Part shown: positions 8,867 to 16,871 of the stretch, piece after piece
How the letters are laid out: each line of letters begins with the position of its first letter
Position numbering within the stretch: position 1 is the first letter of the stretch
Source of the DNA: Bradyrhizobium stylosanthis
GTDB lineage: Bacteria; Pseudomonadota; Alphaproteobacteria; Rhizobiales; Xanthobacteraceae
Assembly: GCF_001641335.1 (NCBI RefSeq)
Contig: NZ_LVEM01000001.1
Coordinates: 2,631-66,630 of the forward strand
DNA length: 64,000 nucleotides
Direction: 5' to 3'
Notes under the pieces: generated by a model
Databases searched by the model: none
The model's input: the letters and a program-made list of their open reading frames with translations, nothing else
Told to the model about the DNA's origin: nothing
Position numbers and translations under genes: made by a program

Positions 8867-9990
8867 CACATCACCTCGATGTCGGCTTCGATCGCGCCGG
8901 CGGCCTTGATCGCCTGCAGGATGCTGATCATGTCGCGGGGGCCGATGCCGAGGCCGTTGAGGCCGTCGACGAGCTGCTGCAGCGAGACGCCGTCCTTGAC
9001 CAGCGCCAGCTTCCTGCCGTCCTCGGTGACGCTGACGCTGCTGCGCGGCGCCACCACGGTGCGGCCGCGGGACAGCGGGTTGGGCTGGCTCACCTGCGGG
9101 CTCTCGGAGATCGTGACGGTGAGGTTGCCCTGCGCGACCGCAACGGTGGCGACGCGGACGTCGCGGCCCATCACGATGATGCCGCTGCGTTCGTCGATGA
9201 TGATCTTGGCGGCGAGATCAGGGTCGACCTGGAGCTGCTCGATCTCGGTGAGGAAGGCAACGACGTTGCCCTTGAACTCCGGCGGGACCGACAACTGCAC
9301 CGTCGAGGGATCGATCGGCTCGGCCGTCTTGACGCCGAGATAGTCGTTGACCGCCGCCGCGATGCGCTTGGCGGTGGTGAAGTCGGCGTTGCGCAGCGCC
9401 AGGCGGACGTTCGGCAGCCGATTGAGCGCGAACTCGATCTCGCGCTCGATGATGGCGCCGTTGGCGATGCGGCCCACGGTCGGCACGCCGCGCACGATCT
9501 TGGCGGCCTCGCCCTCGGCCTGGAAGCCCGAGATCGCGAGCGAGCCCTGCGCCACCGCGTAGACATTGCCGTCGGCGCCGAGGAGGGGGGTGACGAGCAG
9601 GGTGCCGCCCTGCAGATTCTTGGCATCGCCGAGTGCGGAGACGGTGACGTCCATCCGCGTGCCCTGGGTGGCGAAGGCCGGCAGATTGCCTGTTACCATC
9701 ACGGCCGCGACGTTGCCGGTACGGATGGTCGCGCCGCGGATGTTGACGCCCATGCGCTCGAGCATCGCCTGCAGCGACTGTTTGGTGAAGGGGATGTTGT
9801 TGAGCGTGTCGCCGGTGCCGTTGAGGCCGACGACGAGGCCGTAGCCGATGAGCTGGTTCTGCCGCACGCCTTCGATATTGGCGAGGTCCTTGATGCGCGA
9901 GGTCGCAGCCGCCGACGTCACGGACAGCGCCAGCGCAGACAGCGCGGCGCAGGCCACCCCAACAATCCTCACCCAACGAACGCCTGGCAT
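8866..9990 (-). CDS. flgI: flagellar P-ring protein FlgI
   Basis: A 374-aa subunit of the P-ring that holds the rod in the peptidoglycan layer. It has an N-terminal signal peptide ending near SAAAT and the strongly conserved segment SRIKDLANIEGVRQNQLIGY, followed by GLVVGLNGTGD. Length fits the family. The start is ATG 9990 with a GGGGAGCAGAGG ribosome site, rather than a longer reading without one. It is the first gene of the leftward operon flgI-flgJ-FlgN-like and divergent from fliX, an arrangement also known from Caulobacter. Confidence 0.97.
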   Translation of the reverse strand: MPGVRWVRIVGVACAALSALALSVTSAAATSRIKDLANIEGVRQNQLIGYGLVVGLNGTGDTLNNIPFTKQSLQAMLERMGVNIRGATIRTGNVAAVMVTGNLPAFATQGTRMDVTVSALGDAKNLQGGTLLVTPLLGADGNVYAVAQGSLAISGFQAEGEAAKIVRGVPTVGRIANGAIIEREIEFALNRLPNVRLALRNADFTTAKRIAAAVNDYLGVKTAEPIDPSTVQLSVPPEFKGNVVAFLTEIEQLQVDPDLAAKIIIDERSGIIVMGRDVRVATVAVAQGNLTVTISESPQVSQPNPLSRGRTVVAPRSSVSVTEDGRKLALVKDGVSLQQLVDGLNGLGIGPRDMISILQAIKAAGAIEADIEVM

Positions 9991-10180
9991 CCTCTGCTCC
10001 CCGAGGCTCCTTAAATCTCGGACCAAACCCCACACTCCCATGTCGAGCTGGTCCGGCGCTTTCCTTGCGAGGGCTGTGCCAACGCGGGGCAGGGGGCTTA
10101 CGCGGTTGAATAGGTTGAATAAATCTGTTTTGACCGGCGTTAGCGGGCGTTGTCCGTGAGGAGCGAAACTGCCGCCTGTC

Positions 10181-10193
10181 GGCAGATTTTGCC
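10181..10193. promoter_or_regulatory. GGCAGATTTTGCC motif, flgI/fliX region
   Basis: A short inverted repeat GGCA-N5-TGCC that recurs almost unchanged at 20581, 29875 and 30071, always between divergent flagellar operons. Function unknown. The GG-to-GC spacing is 8 nt, so it is not a sigma-54 promoter. Confidence 0.4.
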
Positions 10194-10199
10194 GGGCTG

Positions 10200-10214
10200 T
10201 TTACGGCTCGTTAA
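10200..10214 (+). promoter_or_regulatory. CtrA-like box upstream of fliX
   Basis: TTTA-N7-TTAA-C matches the CtrA consensus TTAA-N7-TTAA in seven of eight positions. It lies 46 bp upstream of fliX. The GTTAACCATA half is shared with the boxes at flgB and flagellin 3. Confidence 0.55.
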
Positions 10215-10260
10215 CCATAAAACGGCGAATGTGGCGCATCGATCACCCGGATTCTTTCCG

Positions 10261-10674
10261 ATGCGCATCTACGGACCGAACGGCACCACGCTTGGGACGC
10301 CCGCCAGCCAGGCCCGGCGGACCGGCTCCGGCACCTTCGTGCTGCCCGACACCTCCTCGGCGCAGGAGACGCGAAGCGCCGCCGCACCGAAGGCCGCCGC
10401 CAACATCGACGCGCTGCTTGCATTGCAGGGTGTCGAGGAGGATCCGGTCGAGCGCCGCAAGCGCTCGGTCGCCCGCGGCAAGACCGCGCTCGACGTGCTC
10501 GACGAACTCAAGATGGGCCTGTTGTCCGGCAATCTCGACACATCGACCGTGTTGCGGCTGCGCGATGCCGCGGCGAATTTGAAATCGTCCTCGGGCGATC
10601 CCGGACTCGACTCCGTGCTCTCGGAGATCGAGTTGCGCGTCGAGGTCGAGCTGGCGAAGGCCGGGCAGGCTTAG
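10261..10674 (+). CDS. fliX: flagellar assembly regulator FliX
   Basis: A 137-aa FliX. In Caulobacter this protein links early basal-body assembly to FlbD-dependent late flagellar transcription. The family is clear from the start MRIYGPNGTT, a disordered Ser/Ala-rich stretch, IDALLALQGVEEDPVERRKR and the C-terminal helices DVLDELKMGLLSG and LDSVLSEIELRVEVELAKAG. The start is ATG 10261; an upstream extension lacks family similarity. It is divergent from flgI and preceded by a CtrA-like box. No flbD homologue is visible in the window. Confidence 0.93.
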   Translation: MRIYGPNGTTLGTPASQARRTGSGTFVLPDTSSAQETRSAAAPKAAANIDALLALQGVEEDPVERRKRSVARGKTALDVLDELKMGLLSGNLDTSTVLRLRDAAANLKSSSGDPGLDSVLSEIELRVEVELAKAGQA

Positions 10675-10690
10675 TCAGGCATTGCGCGTC

Positions 10691-10796
10691 GTCATCGCCC
10701 GCGAAGGCGGGCGATCCAGTATTCCAGAGGCAGTCGTTATTGAATCGAGAGGCCGCGGCGTACTGGATGCCCCGGTCAAGCCGGGGCATGACAGCG
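10691..10796. repeat. dispersed palindromic repeat, family B
   Basis: The element reads GTCATCGCCCGCGAAGGCGG at the left and GCCCCGGTCAAGCCGGGGCA at the right, with small stem-loops at both ends and AATCGAGAGGCCGCGGCGT in between. A full second copy is at 27928-28034 and a half copy in reverse orientation at 51666-51711. It marks the junction between fliX and non-flagellar genes. Confidence 0.85.
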
Positions 10797-10850
10797 GAGC
10801 TTGGGTCGAGACTGCGCGTCGCTTCACACGCACGTCGCTTCATCCCGCAC

Positions 10851-11222
10851 TTACGCCGCCTCCTCCTTCAGTTGCGCGTCGTAGCGGCGCTGGGCGGCGA
10901 GCACGTCTTTCAGGTTTTCCTCGGCCCAATCGCGCAGCGGGTCGACCGCTGCCGCGAGCGTCACGCCGAGCTGCGTGATCGAATATTCCACCGTCACGGG
11001 AACGGTTGCGATGGCACGGCGGCGGATCAGGCCGTCGCGTTCGAGTGACTTGAGAACCTGGCTCAGCATCTTCTGCGAAATGCCTTCAATCGTGCGGCGC
11101 AACTGATTGAAGCGCATCGGCTCTTCACGCAGCAGCAACAGGATCAGCACCGCCCATTTGTCGCCGACGCGGTCGAGGATTTGGCGCGTGGGGCAATTCG
11201 CTGCATAGACGTCGGGCTTCAT
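10851..11222 (-). CDS. HxlR-family transcriptional regulator
   Basis: A 123-aa winged-helix regulator of the HxlR/MarR-like type, usually a redox- or electrophile-responsive repressor of a neighbouring oxidoreductase. Family marks are CPTRQILDRVGDKWAVLIL near the N-terminus with the conserved Cys (about residue 10), RFNQLRRTIEGISQKMLSQV as the recognition helix and VEYSITQLG in the wing. ATG 11222 is chosen because the upstream extension is unlike the family. It diverges from an NAD(P)-binding protein gene, with an inverted repeat between them. Confidence 0.92.
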   Translation of the reverse strand: MKPDVYAANCPTRQILDRVGDKWAVLILLLLREEPMRFNQLRRTIEGISQKMLSQVLKSLERDGLIRRRAIATVPVTVEYSITQLGVTLAAAVDPLRDWAEENLKDVLAAQRRYDAQLKEEAA

Positions 11223-11338
11223 GTCGGGGTCCTCGATCCATTCCGGTCGCCTGCGCGCCGGTTTCGCTCTGCCGGTTACTCCAGCGTAATCAGGTAAGCA
11301 CAAAGTGCTCTCTTAACACCAGCATTCTTTGCGATATC

Positions 11339-11357
11339 TAGTAACCGTTAGGTACTA
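11339..11357. promoter_or_regulatory. candidate HxlR operator
   Basis: TAGTA-N9-TACTA is a perfect inverted repeat, 21 bp before the start of the divergent reductase gene and 116 bp from the HxlR start. The HxlR-reductase layout makes it the most likely operator. Confidence 0.5.
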
Positions 11358-11378
11358 CTCAAGCAAAGGAACCTTCCA

Positions 11379-11990
11379 ATGAAAATCGCAGTTGCCGGCG
11401 CCTCGGGCCGGGCCGGGTCGGAGATCACCAAGGAGCTGTCTCGCCGGGGTCACGCGGTCACCGCCATTGCCCGGAACCCGGAGAAGATCGCGGGCCTGCC
11501 GAACGTCACGCCGACCAAGGGTGACGTGCTCGACCAGGCGGGCTTGACCAAGCTGTGGGCCGGCCACGACGTCGCCGTGAGTTCCGTGCACTTCCTGGCC
11601 AGCGACCCGCAGAAGTTGATCGGCGCCGCCAAGGCGTCCGGGGTGGGCCGTTACCTCGTGGTCGGCGGCGCCGGCAGCCTCGAAGTCGCCCCGGGCGTGA
11701 AACTGGTCACGACTCCCAATTTCCCGGCCCAGTACAAGGCCGAGGCGGAGGCGGGCTCCGCCTTCCTGGATCTGCTGCGGCAGGAAAAGGACCTGAACTG
11801 GGCCTTCATCTCGCCCTCGGCGCTTTTCATCGAGGGGGAACGCACCGGCAAGTTCCGGCTCGGGACCGATCAGCTTCTCGCAGATGCGAACGGCAAGAGC
11901 TGGATCAGCTTCGCTGACTACGCCATCGCGCTCGCCGACGAGATCGAGCGGCCGGCCCATCAAAAGCAGCGTTTCACCGTCGGATACTAG
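11379..11990 (+). CDS. NAD(P)-binding oxidoreductase, NmrA/YwnB-like
   Basis: A 203-aa Rossmann-fold protein of the atypical short-chain dehydrogenase group. It opens with the dinucleotide loop GASGRAGSEI (residues 7-16) and has the conserved VVGGAGSLEVAPGV segment near residue 90, typical of YwnB/YesF-like NAD(P)H-binding proteins. The substrate is unknown. The gene has a ribosome site (AAAGGAACC) and diverges from the HxlR regulator, a common pairing for electrophile- or redox-stress reductases. Confidence 0.85.
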   Translation: MKIAVAGASGRAGSEITKELSRRGHAVTAIARNPEKIAGLPNVTPTKGDVLDQAGLTKLWAGHDVAVSSVHFLASDPQKLIGAAKASGVGRYLVVGGAGSLEVAPGVKLVTTPNFPAQYKAEAEAGSAFLDLLRQEKDLNWAFISPSALFIEGERTGKFRLGTDQLLADANGKSWISFADYAIALADEIERPAHQKQRFTVGY

Positions 11991-12161
11991 GCCTCCGGCC
12001 GCGCCCCGGGTCCTCCAGGATAAACCTTCCTGTGCAAGGGCTTGGGGCGGGCCGCCGGGCGATGAGGACAATATTGTCTGTCACAGGAGGCCGCTATATA
12101 ACGCCCCGCTCAACGGACCCCGTTCCGTTTGCGAGTCGTTGCTTAGACAGATAGGCCGCCC

Positions 12162-12572
12162 TTGGAAAAGTTGAAAAACTACCGACCGACCGAAAAAGAG
12201 CCTTTCATGAACGACCGGCAGAAGGAGTACTTCCGTTTGAAGCTCCTCGCCTGGAAGGATGAGATCCTCAAAGAGTCCAAGCTCACCCTGCAGGCCCTGC
12301 AGGAGGAGAACGTGAACCACCCCGATCTTGCCGATCGGGCATCGTCCGAAACCGACCGCGCCATCGAACTCCGCGCCCGCGACCGCCAGCGCAAGTTGAT
12401 CGCCAAGATCGACGCCGCGCTCCAGCGCATCGAGGACAACACCTACGGGTATTGCGAGGACACCGGCGAGCCGATCTCGTTGAAGCGGCTCGAAGCCCGG
12501 CCCATCGCGACGCTCTCGGTGGAAGCGCAGGAGCGCCACGAGAAACGCGAGAAGGTCTATCGCGACGAATAG
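12162..12572 (+). CDS. dksA: RNA polymerase-binding protein DksA, single-Cys type
   Basis: A 136-aa DksA/TraR family protein that binds in the RNA polymerase secondary channel and works with ppGpp in the stringent response. It has the coiled-coil with DxxDxA-type tip (HPDLADRASSETDRAIELRA, about 53-72) and the C-terminal finger region with YGYCEDTGEPI and RLEARPIATLS. Only one of the four zinc-binding cysteines remains: C-x-x-T, then S-x-x-A. Start: TTG 12162 fits the conserved KNYRPTEKEPFMNDRQ N-terminus; an ATG at 12207 is the alternative. A strong terminator follows, so it is probably monocistronic. Confidence 0.93.
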   Translation: MEKLKNYRPTEKEPFMNDRQKEYFRLKLLAWKDEILKESKLTLQALQEENVNHPDLADRASSETDRAIELRARDRQRKLIAKIDAALQRIEDNTYGYCEDTGEPISLKRLEARPIATLSVEAQERHEKREKVYRDE

Positions 12573-12577
12573 AGCCC

Positions 12578-12606
12578 GAGCCGCAGCGATGCGGCTCTTT
12601 GTTTTT
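12578..12606 (+). terminator. rho-independent terminator of dksA
   Basis: The stem GAGCCGCA/TGCGGCTC (12578-12585/12590-12597) with a GCGA loop is followed by TTTGTTTTT. The following 12607-12855 holds no gene that I can support. Confidence 0.92.
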
Positions 12607-12855
12607 GAAAGCAAAGGCGCCGTTCCGCGCCGTGATTAGCATTTTGCCTGTCGCTGGCCGCCGCGCGCCTCGATGCGCGGGCGCAATCGCGAAAAGTGAA
12701 TCGCGATCAATGGGCTAGACTCGACTCCTCCGAGCTCACGTGAGTTCGGATGAGAAACAGCCTTCACTTCAGGTGCGGAAGATTTTGCGAGTCGCATCAA
12801 CGAGATCGGCTCGGATGCTGAGGGGCCGATCCAGCGGCATCAAGCAGCGCTGCAA

Positions 12856-13254
12856 TCAGGCTTCTTGCGACGCCGCGAGGCGCGCGTCCCCATAAAGCCT
12901 CGACCAGCTCAATATTTCCTTAAACGCCGGCAACAGGCCGTAGGCCGCGTCCGTCAGCTCGTACTCGACCCTTAGGGGTTTCTCTGCAAAGGCGGTTCGG
13001 GACACCAGCCCGTCCTGCTCGAGCTCGCGCAGTTGCGTGGTCAGCATGTGCTGGGTGATGCCGCCGATCGCGCGCCGCAACGCACCGAAGCGGACCGCCC
13101 CGTTCATCAGCGCGAACAGGATCTCCAGTTTCCACTTGCCGCCGAGCGCATGGATCGCGCGCTTGAAGTCGGCGAGCAGGGCGGGGTCGGGGCTGCAATC
13201 GCAGTTGCGGTCGCAAGGGCTGGTCAGGTTTTCCATACCGGTCTCGAAATCCAT
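12856..13254 (-). CDS. HxlR-family transcriptional regulator
   Basis: A 132-aa HxlR regulator, the second in this region. It carries CDRNCDCSPDPALLADFKRA, a Cys-richer N-terminus than usual, then LGGKWKLEILFALMNGAVRF, the recognition helix ITQHMLTTQLRELEQDGLV and the wing VEYELTDAAYGL. It diverges from an epimerase/dehydratase-type reductase gene 93 bp away. A short perfect palindrome TCCCCGGGGA lies between at 13263-13272. The three clustered N-terminal cysteines (C14, C18, C20) could sense oxidants or metal, which is inference. Confidence 0.9.
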   Translation of the reverse strand: MDFETGMENLTSPCDRNCDCSPDPALLADFKRAIHALGGKWKLEILFALMNGAVRFGALRRAIGGITQHMLTTQLRELEQDGLVSRTAFAEKPLRVEYELTDAAYGLLPAFKEILSWSRLYGDARLAASQEA

Positions 13255-13347
13255 TCTACTTGTCCCCGGGGAGATAGTGACCAGATGCGGCCTTGAGCAG
13301 GGTGGCGGAACTCATTCGTGGACCTGCGCAACGAGGGAAATTTTGCA

Positions 13348-14376
13348 ATGAGCACTGTGCTGGTCACCGGCGGGTCGGGCTTCGTCGGCATCCATGTCAT
13401 CCTGCAGCTTCTGGCCGCCGGCCACACGGTGCGGACGACGGTGCGCCGGCCGGACCGGCGCGACGAGGTACTGGCTATGTTGCGCGAGGGCGGGGCGGCT
13501 GCGCCGGAGGGCCTGACCTTCTTCACGGCCGACCTGACCCGGGATGACGGCTGGCAGGAGGCGGTGACGGGCTGCGACTACGTTCTCCATGTCGCCTCGC
13601 CCCTGTCGACCAGTGTTCCCGAGGACGAGAACGAGATGATCATTCCAGCCCGGGACGGAACGCTGCGGGTGCTGCGCGCCGCGCGCGAGGCCGGCGTCAA
13701 GCGGGTGGTCATCACCTCGTCGCTGGGCGCGATCGGCTACGGCCACCCGCCGCGCGAAAAGCCGTTCGACGAGACCGACTGGACCAATCTCACAGGCAGC
13801 GACGTGCAGCCCTACATCAAGTCCAAGACGCTGGCCGAGCGGGCGGCCTGGGATTTCGTCGCGCGCGAGGGCGGCGGGCTCGAATTGTCGGTGGTCAATC
13901 CCGCCGGCATTTTCGGCCCCGTGCTGGGGCCGGACTTCTCCGGATCGATCGAGATCGTCAAATCGCTGCTGGACGGCGCCATGCCGGCGGTGCCGCGGGT
14001 CTATTTCGGCGTGGTCGAAGTCCGCGATGTCGCCGACCTGCATCTGCGGGCGATGACGGCGCCCGAGGCGAAGGGCGAGCGCTTCATCGCGGTGTCCGGC
14101 GAGACGATGTCGATCCTCGACATCGGCAAGGTGCTGCGGCGGGAACTGGGGCCGGCCGCGCGCCGGGTTCCGCGGCTCCAGGCCCCGGACTGGTTGGTGC
14201 GGCTGGCGGCGAACCGGATTCCGCTGCTGCGCGCCGTCGTGCCGATGCTCGGACGGGTCAGGCACTCCACCAGCGCCAAGGCGCGGTCGCTGCTCGGCTG
14301 GCAGCCCCGCTCCAACGATGAAGCGATCCTCGCCACCGCCGAGAGCCTGATCCGGCTTGGTCTCGTCAAGCGGTAA
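13348..14376 (+). CDS. extended SDR, aldehyde/dihydroflavonol reductase-like
   Basis: A 342-aa NAD-dependent epimerase/dehydratase family protein. The N-terminus has the glycine-rich loop TGGSGFVG (7-14), and the catalytic YxxxK appears as YIKSK near residue 155, before the AWDFV helix. NPAGIFGPVLGP is typical of the dihydroflavonol-4-reductase-like aldehyde reductases. Such enzymes reduce aldehydes or ketones with NAD(P)H; the substrate here is unknown. ATG 13348 follows GAGGGA. It is probably controlled by the divergent HxlR gene. Confidence 0.88.
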   Translation: MSTVLVTGGSGFVGIHVILQLLAAGHTVRTTVRRPDRRDEVLAMLREGGAAAPEGLTFFTADLTRDDGWQEAVTGCDYVLHVASPLSTSVPEDENEMIIPARDGTLRVLRAAREAGVKRVVITSSLGAIGYGHPPREKPFDETDWTNLTGSDVQPYIKSKTLAERAAWDFVAREGGGLELSVVNPAGIFGPVLGPDFSGSIEIVKSLLDGAMPAVPRVYFGVVEVRDVADLHLRAMTAPEAKGERFIAVSGETMSILDIGKVLRRELGPAARRVPRLQAPDWLVRLAANRIPLLRAVVPMLGRVRHSTSAKARSLLGWQPRSNDEAILATAESLIRLGLVKR

Positions 14377-14460
14377 GGCTGCCCGCCGCTCGCGCTTGTC
14401 AGGCCGGACCGGGGATGCTGAACTGCCCTCCTCGATTGCGTAGCGTGGGAGGCGGCGCCG

Positions 14461-15240
14461 ATGGACAAGATTCTCGAAGCCGCAAAGGCGATCGCGCTGG
14501 CGCGACGCAACCATGCGCCGCTGGCCGCCCTCGAGGATCCGCCGGTCGACGAGGCCGAGGGCTACCAGGTCCAGCGTGCGCTGCACGACCTGATGCTGCC
14601 GCATGTCGGGCCGCTGGTCGGCTACAAGATCGGCTGCACCAGCCAGGTGATGCAGGACTATATCGGCATCCCGCATCCCTGCGCCGGCGGCGTGTTCCAG
14701 AAGGGCGTGCACGACAGCGGTGCGAAGCTCGCAGCCTCCAAATATGTCCGCGTCGGCGTCGAATGCGAGATCGCGGTGCGGCTCAAGCGCGACCTTGCCG
14801 CCGGCGAGGCACCGTTCACCGCCGAATGGGTCGGCGAGGCCGTCGAGTCCTATCATCCCGCGATCGAGATCGTCGACGACCGCTACGTGAAGTGGGAGAC
14901 GATGGGTGCGCCGACCCTGATCGCCGACGATTTCTTCGCCGCCGGCTGCGTGCTGGGGCCGTCCGTGCCGCGCTCGTCGGTGCCGGACCTGAAGGCGGTC
15001 AAGGGCCGCGCCATCGTCAACGGCGAGGAGGTCAGCCACGGCACCGGCGCCGACGTGCTCGGCCATCCCCACAACGCACTCGCCTGGCTCGCCAACCATC
15101 TCGCCGCGGACGGCAAGGGGCTGCGTGCCGGCCAGCTCGTTCTCACCGGGAGCCTGGTGAAGACGCTGTGGCTGAAAGCCGGCGACAAGGTGCGGATGGA
15201 GCTGGACGGGCTCGGCGTGGTGGAGGCGGAGTTCAAGTGA
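14461..15240 (+). CDS. 2-keto-4-pentenoate hydratase / FAH-family protein
   Basis: A 259-aa fumarylacetoacetate-hydrolase-fold enzyme of the MhpD-like hydratase branch. These add water to 2-hydroxypenta-2,4-dienoate-type products of aromatic meta-cleavage. Family signs are VGYKIGCTS near residue 56, the metal-binding ECEIAVRL (about 101-108), PAIEIVDDRY and LVLTGSLVK. No meta-cleavage dioxygenase or aldolase is nearby, so the true substrate is open. It lies 84 bp after the SDR gene in the same direction and could be co-transcribed. Confidence 0.85.
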   Translation: MDKILEAAKAIALARRNHAPLAALEDPPVDEAEGYQVQRALHDLMLPHVGPLVGYKIGCTSQVMQDYIGIPHPCAGGVFQKGVHDSGAKLAASKYVRVGVECEIAVRLKRDLAAGEAPFTAEWVGEAVESYHPAIEIVDDRYVKWETMGAPTLIADDFFAAGCVLGPSVPRSSVPDLKAVKGRAIVNGEEVSHGTGADVLGHPHNALAWLANHLAADGKGLRAGQLVLTGSLVKTLWLKAGDKVRMELDGLGVVEAEFK

Positions 15241-15251
15241 GGGCTCTCCGC

Positions 15252-15331
15252 CGTCATTGCGAGCGCAGCGGAGCAATCCAGAATCTTTCCGCGGCGGCAG
15301 TCTGGATTGCTTCGCTGCGCTCGCAATGACG
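15252..15331. repeat. dispersed palindrome, family A, copy 1
   Basis: An 80-bp imperfect palindrome: CGTCATTGCGAGCGCAGCG at one end mirrors CGCTGCGCTCGCAATGACG at the other. Related copies lie at 31354, 36397, 38570 and 40948. The remaining 15332-15572 shows no gene. Confidence 0.9.
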
Positions 15332-15572
15332 GAGTGTGCGGTGTCGGCGTTGCGATAATGTCGCAGGCCTCTCTCCATTTGTGCCGTTTCTGAATCCCCG
15401 AGATAGAGACATCTTGCGCCCGCCGGCGATCGGGTCTATGAGCCCCGTCCTATTCAACCTGTGCGTTCAACGATGAGGAGACCAGCCGTGAGTCCTTTGT
15501 GGCGATCGACACGTTCCGTGCCGACGCTCTCAGTGCGTCCGGCTGACAGTCATCCAATCATGTTGAACGACA

Positions 15573-16739
15573 ATGGCACAGTCATTGATTCAGCGCCGCC
15601 GGGAGGCCGAGCGCGCGCGGGTTGAAGCGTACGAGATATCGCTGCGACACGTGTCGCAGCGGACGCGTCCTCCGCCGGATTTCGAGACCGCGATCTACGA
15701 GGCCAGGCGTGGCTTCGAGGCCGACATCGTGCGCGATGCCGAGGCCTGGAAGCCGCGAATGAAGACTCGCGATGCCGCGCGTCTTCGCCTTGCCGCGGCT
15801 CGCCATCTCTTCGCGCGCTATCCTGTCGCAGAACATCTGGAGCAGGTCTGGATCGAAGGCGCGGGACTTGGCGCCGACGAAATCCGTTTGCGCAAGCGCT
15901 GGTACATCGCTGCGGCCGGCGGTGGTCCGCTCTACGCCGTCGGTGCGGCCGAGTGGCTGTCGCGCAAGGAGGTCCATGCGTTCCTCAATCCGCTGGGGAA
16001 CGTCAGCTTCGAGGCTGCGATCTGGCAGGCGATTGCGCGATCCTATGCGACCGATCCGGCCGTTGCGATGCGGATCGCGCGTACCAGGATCACGCAGACG
16101 CCGCGGGCCCAGCATCGCTTCTGGCGCGAAGTGGCGCGCTTCTTCTGCGCGCATCCCACCACGGTCGAGGACATGGACGACTTCCACGATTACCTAGCCG
16201 ATTGCCACCGGCGTGATCCGCAGTACAGCCTCAAGGGGCGTTCGCTGATCTCGCTCGGCCGGCAGATGCGCGAATGGCATCGCGATCTCGATGCGATCGC
16301 TCGTATCGAGGCCGCGCGCCGTCGGGCCGAGGCTGCGCGAAACCGTGCGCGTGGGTTGGCAGGAGGCCCCGAGCAGATCGAGGACCGTTGGCTCGGTGCA
16401 GCGATCGCGGACTGGTCCTGGACGAAGTTGTCCAAGGACCGGGCCAAGCGTGAGGAGTATGTCGTGCTCCAGTTGCGGACCGCGGCCGATCTCGTCGCCG
16501 AGACACGCGGCATGCGTCACTGCGTTGCCACTTACGCGACGAAGTGCATCGCCGGGCATGCGTCGATCTGGTCGCTCCGTCGGCGTTCCGCCGGCAGTGT
16601 CCAGCGGCTGCTGACCATCGAGCTGGATCCCCGTTCGCGGGCGGTTCAGGTTCGCGGGTTTGCAAACCGTCCGCCGCTCGCGGAGGAGGGCAAGATCCTC
16701 GAGCGGTGGGCGCAGGCCCGCGGGATCATGCTGCTGTGA
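15573..16739 (+). CDS. PcfJ-like domain protein
   Basis: A 388-aa protein with a helical, Arg-rich N-terminal two thirds and a C-terminal PcfJ-like domain. The domain is seen as MRHCVATYA (HC at residues 316-317), a basic stretch, then RLLTIELDPRSRAVQVRG and NRPPLAEE. PcfJ-like proteins are known from conjugative plasmids and many genomes, but the biochemical role is unsettled. It stands alone between two flagellar blocks and no conjugation gene is nearby. No clear ribosome site precedes ATG 15573. Function unknown. Confidence 0.75.
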   Translation: MAQSLIQRRREAERARVEAYEISLRHVSQRTRPPPDFETAIYEARRGFEADIVRDAEAWKPRMKTRDAARLRLAAARHLFARYPVAEHLEQVWIEGAGLGADEIRLRKRWYIAAAGGGPLYAVGAAEWLSRKEVHAFLNPLGNVSFEAAIWQAIARSYATDPAVAMRIARTRITQTPRAQHRFWREVARFFCAHPTTVEDMDDFHDYLADCHRRDPQYSLKGRSLISLGRQMREWHRDLDAIARIEAARRRAEAARNRARGLAGGPEQIEDRWLGAAIADWSWTKLSKDRAKREEYVVLQLRTAADLVAETRGMRHCVATYATKCIAGHASIWSLRRRSAGSVQRLLTIELDPRSRAVQVRGFANRPPLAEEGKILERWAQARGIMLL

Positions 16740-16744
16740 GAGTT

Positions 16745-16770
16745 GCCTGCGCCGCCACGGCGGCGCAGGC
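16745..16770. other. long GC stem-loop
   Basis: GCCTGCGCCGCC and its complement are separated by only 2 nt (16745-16756/16759-16770). It follows the PcfJ-like stop but has no T-tract in either direction. Confidence 0.5.
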
Positions 16771-16812
16771 AAAAGACATGCGGCCCTCGCCAGGGGAGCT
16801 AGCGAGGGCCGC
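16771..16812 (-). terminator. probable terminator of the flgFGAH operon
   Basis: A perfect 11-bp stem (16780-16790/16802-16812). Read leftward it is followed by ATGTCTTTT, a weak T-tract. It sits 60 bp after the flgH stop. Confidence 0.6.
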
Positions 16813-16871
16813 GTAGTACACCGTCGTTCGCGCCTAGGTTCGCGAACACGATGTGGGAGCTCGGGAGAAGG

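Noticed and set aside
10181-10193. Sigma-54 promoter at the GGCAGATTTTGCC motif
   Set aside because: GG and GC are 8 nt apart instead of the required 10, and the fourth copy loses the GC.
13312-15378. 688-aa open frame antisense to the SDR and hydratase genes
   Set aside because: It spans two real genes and a repeat, with no recognisable protein features.
16745-16770. Terminator for the PcfJ-like gene
   Set aside because: The stem is strong, but the loop is only 2 nt and neither side has a T-tract.
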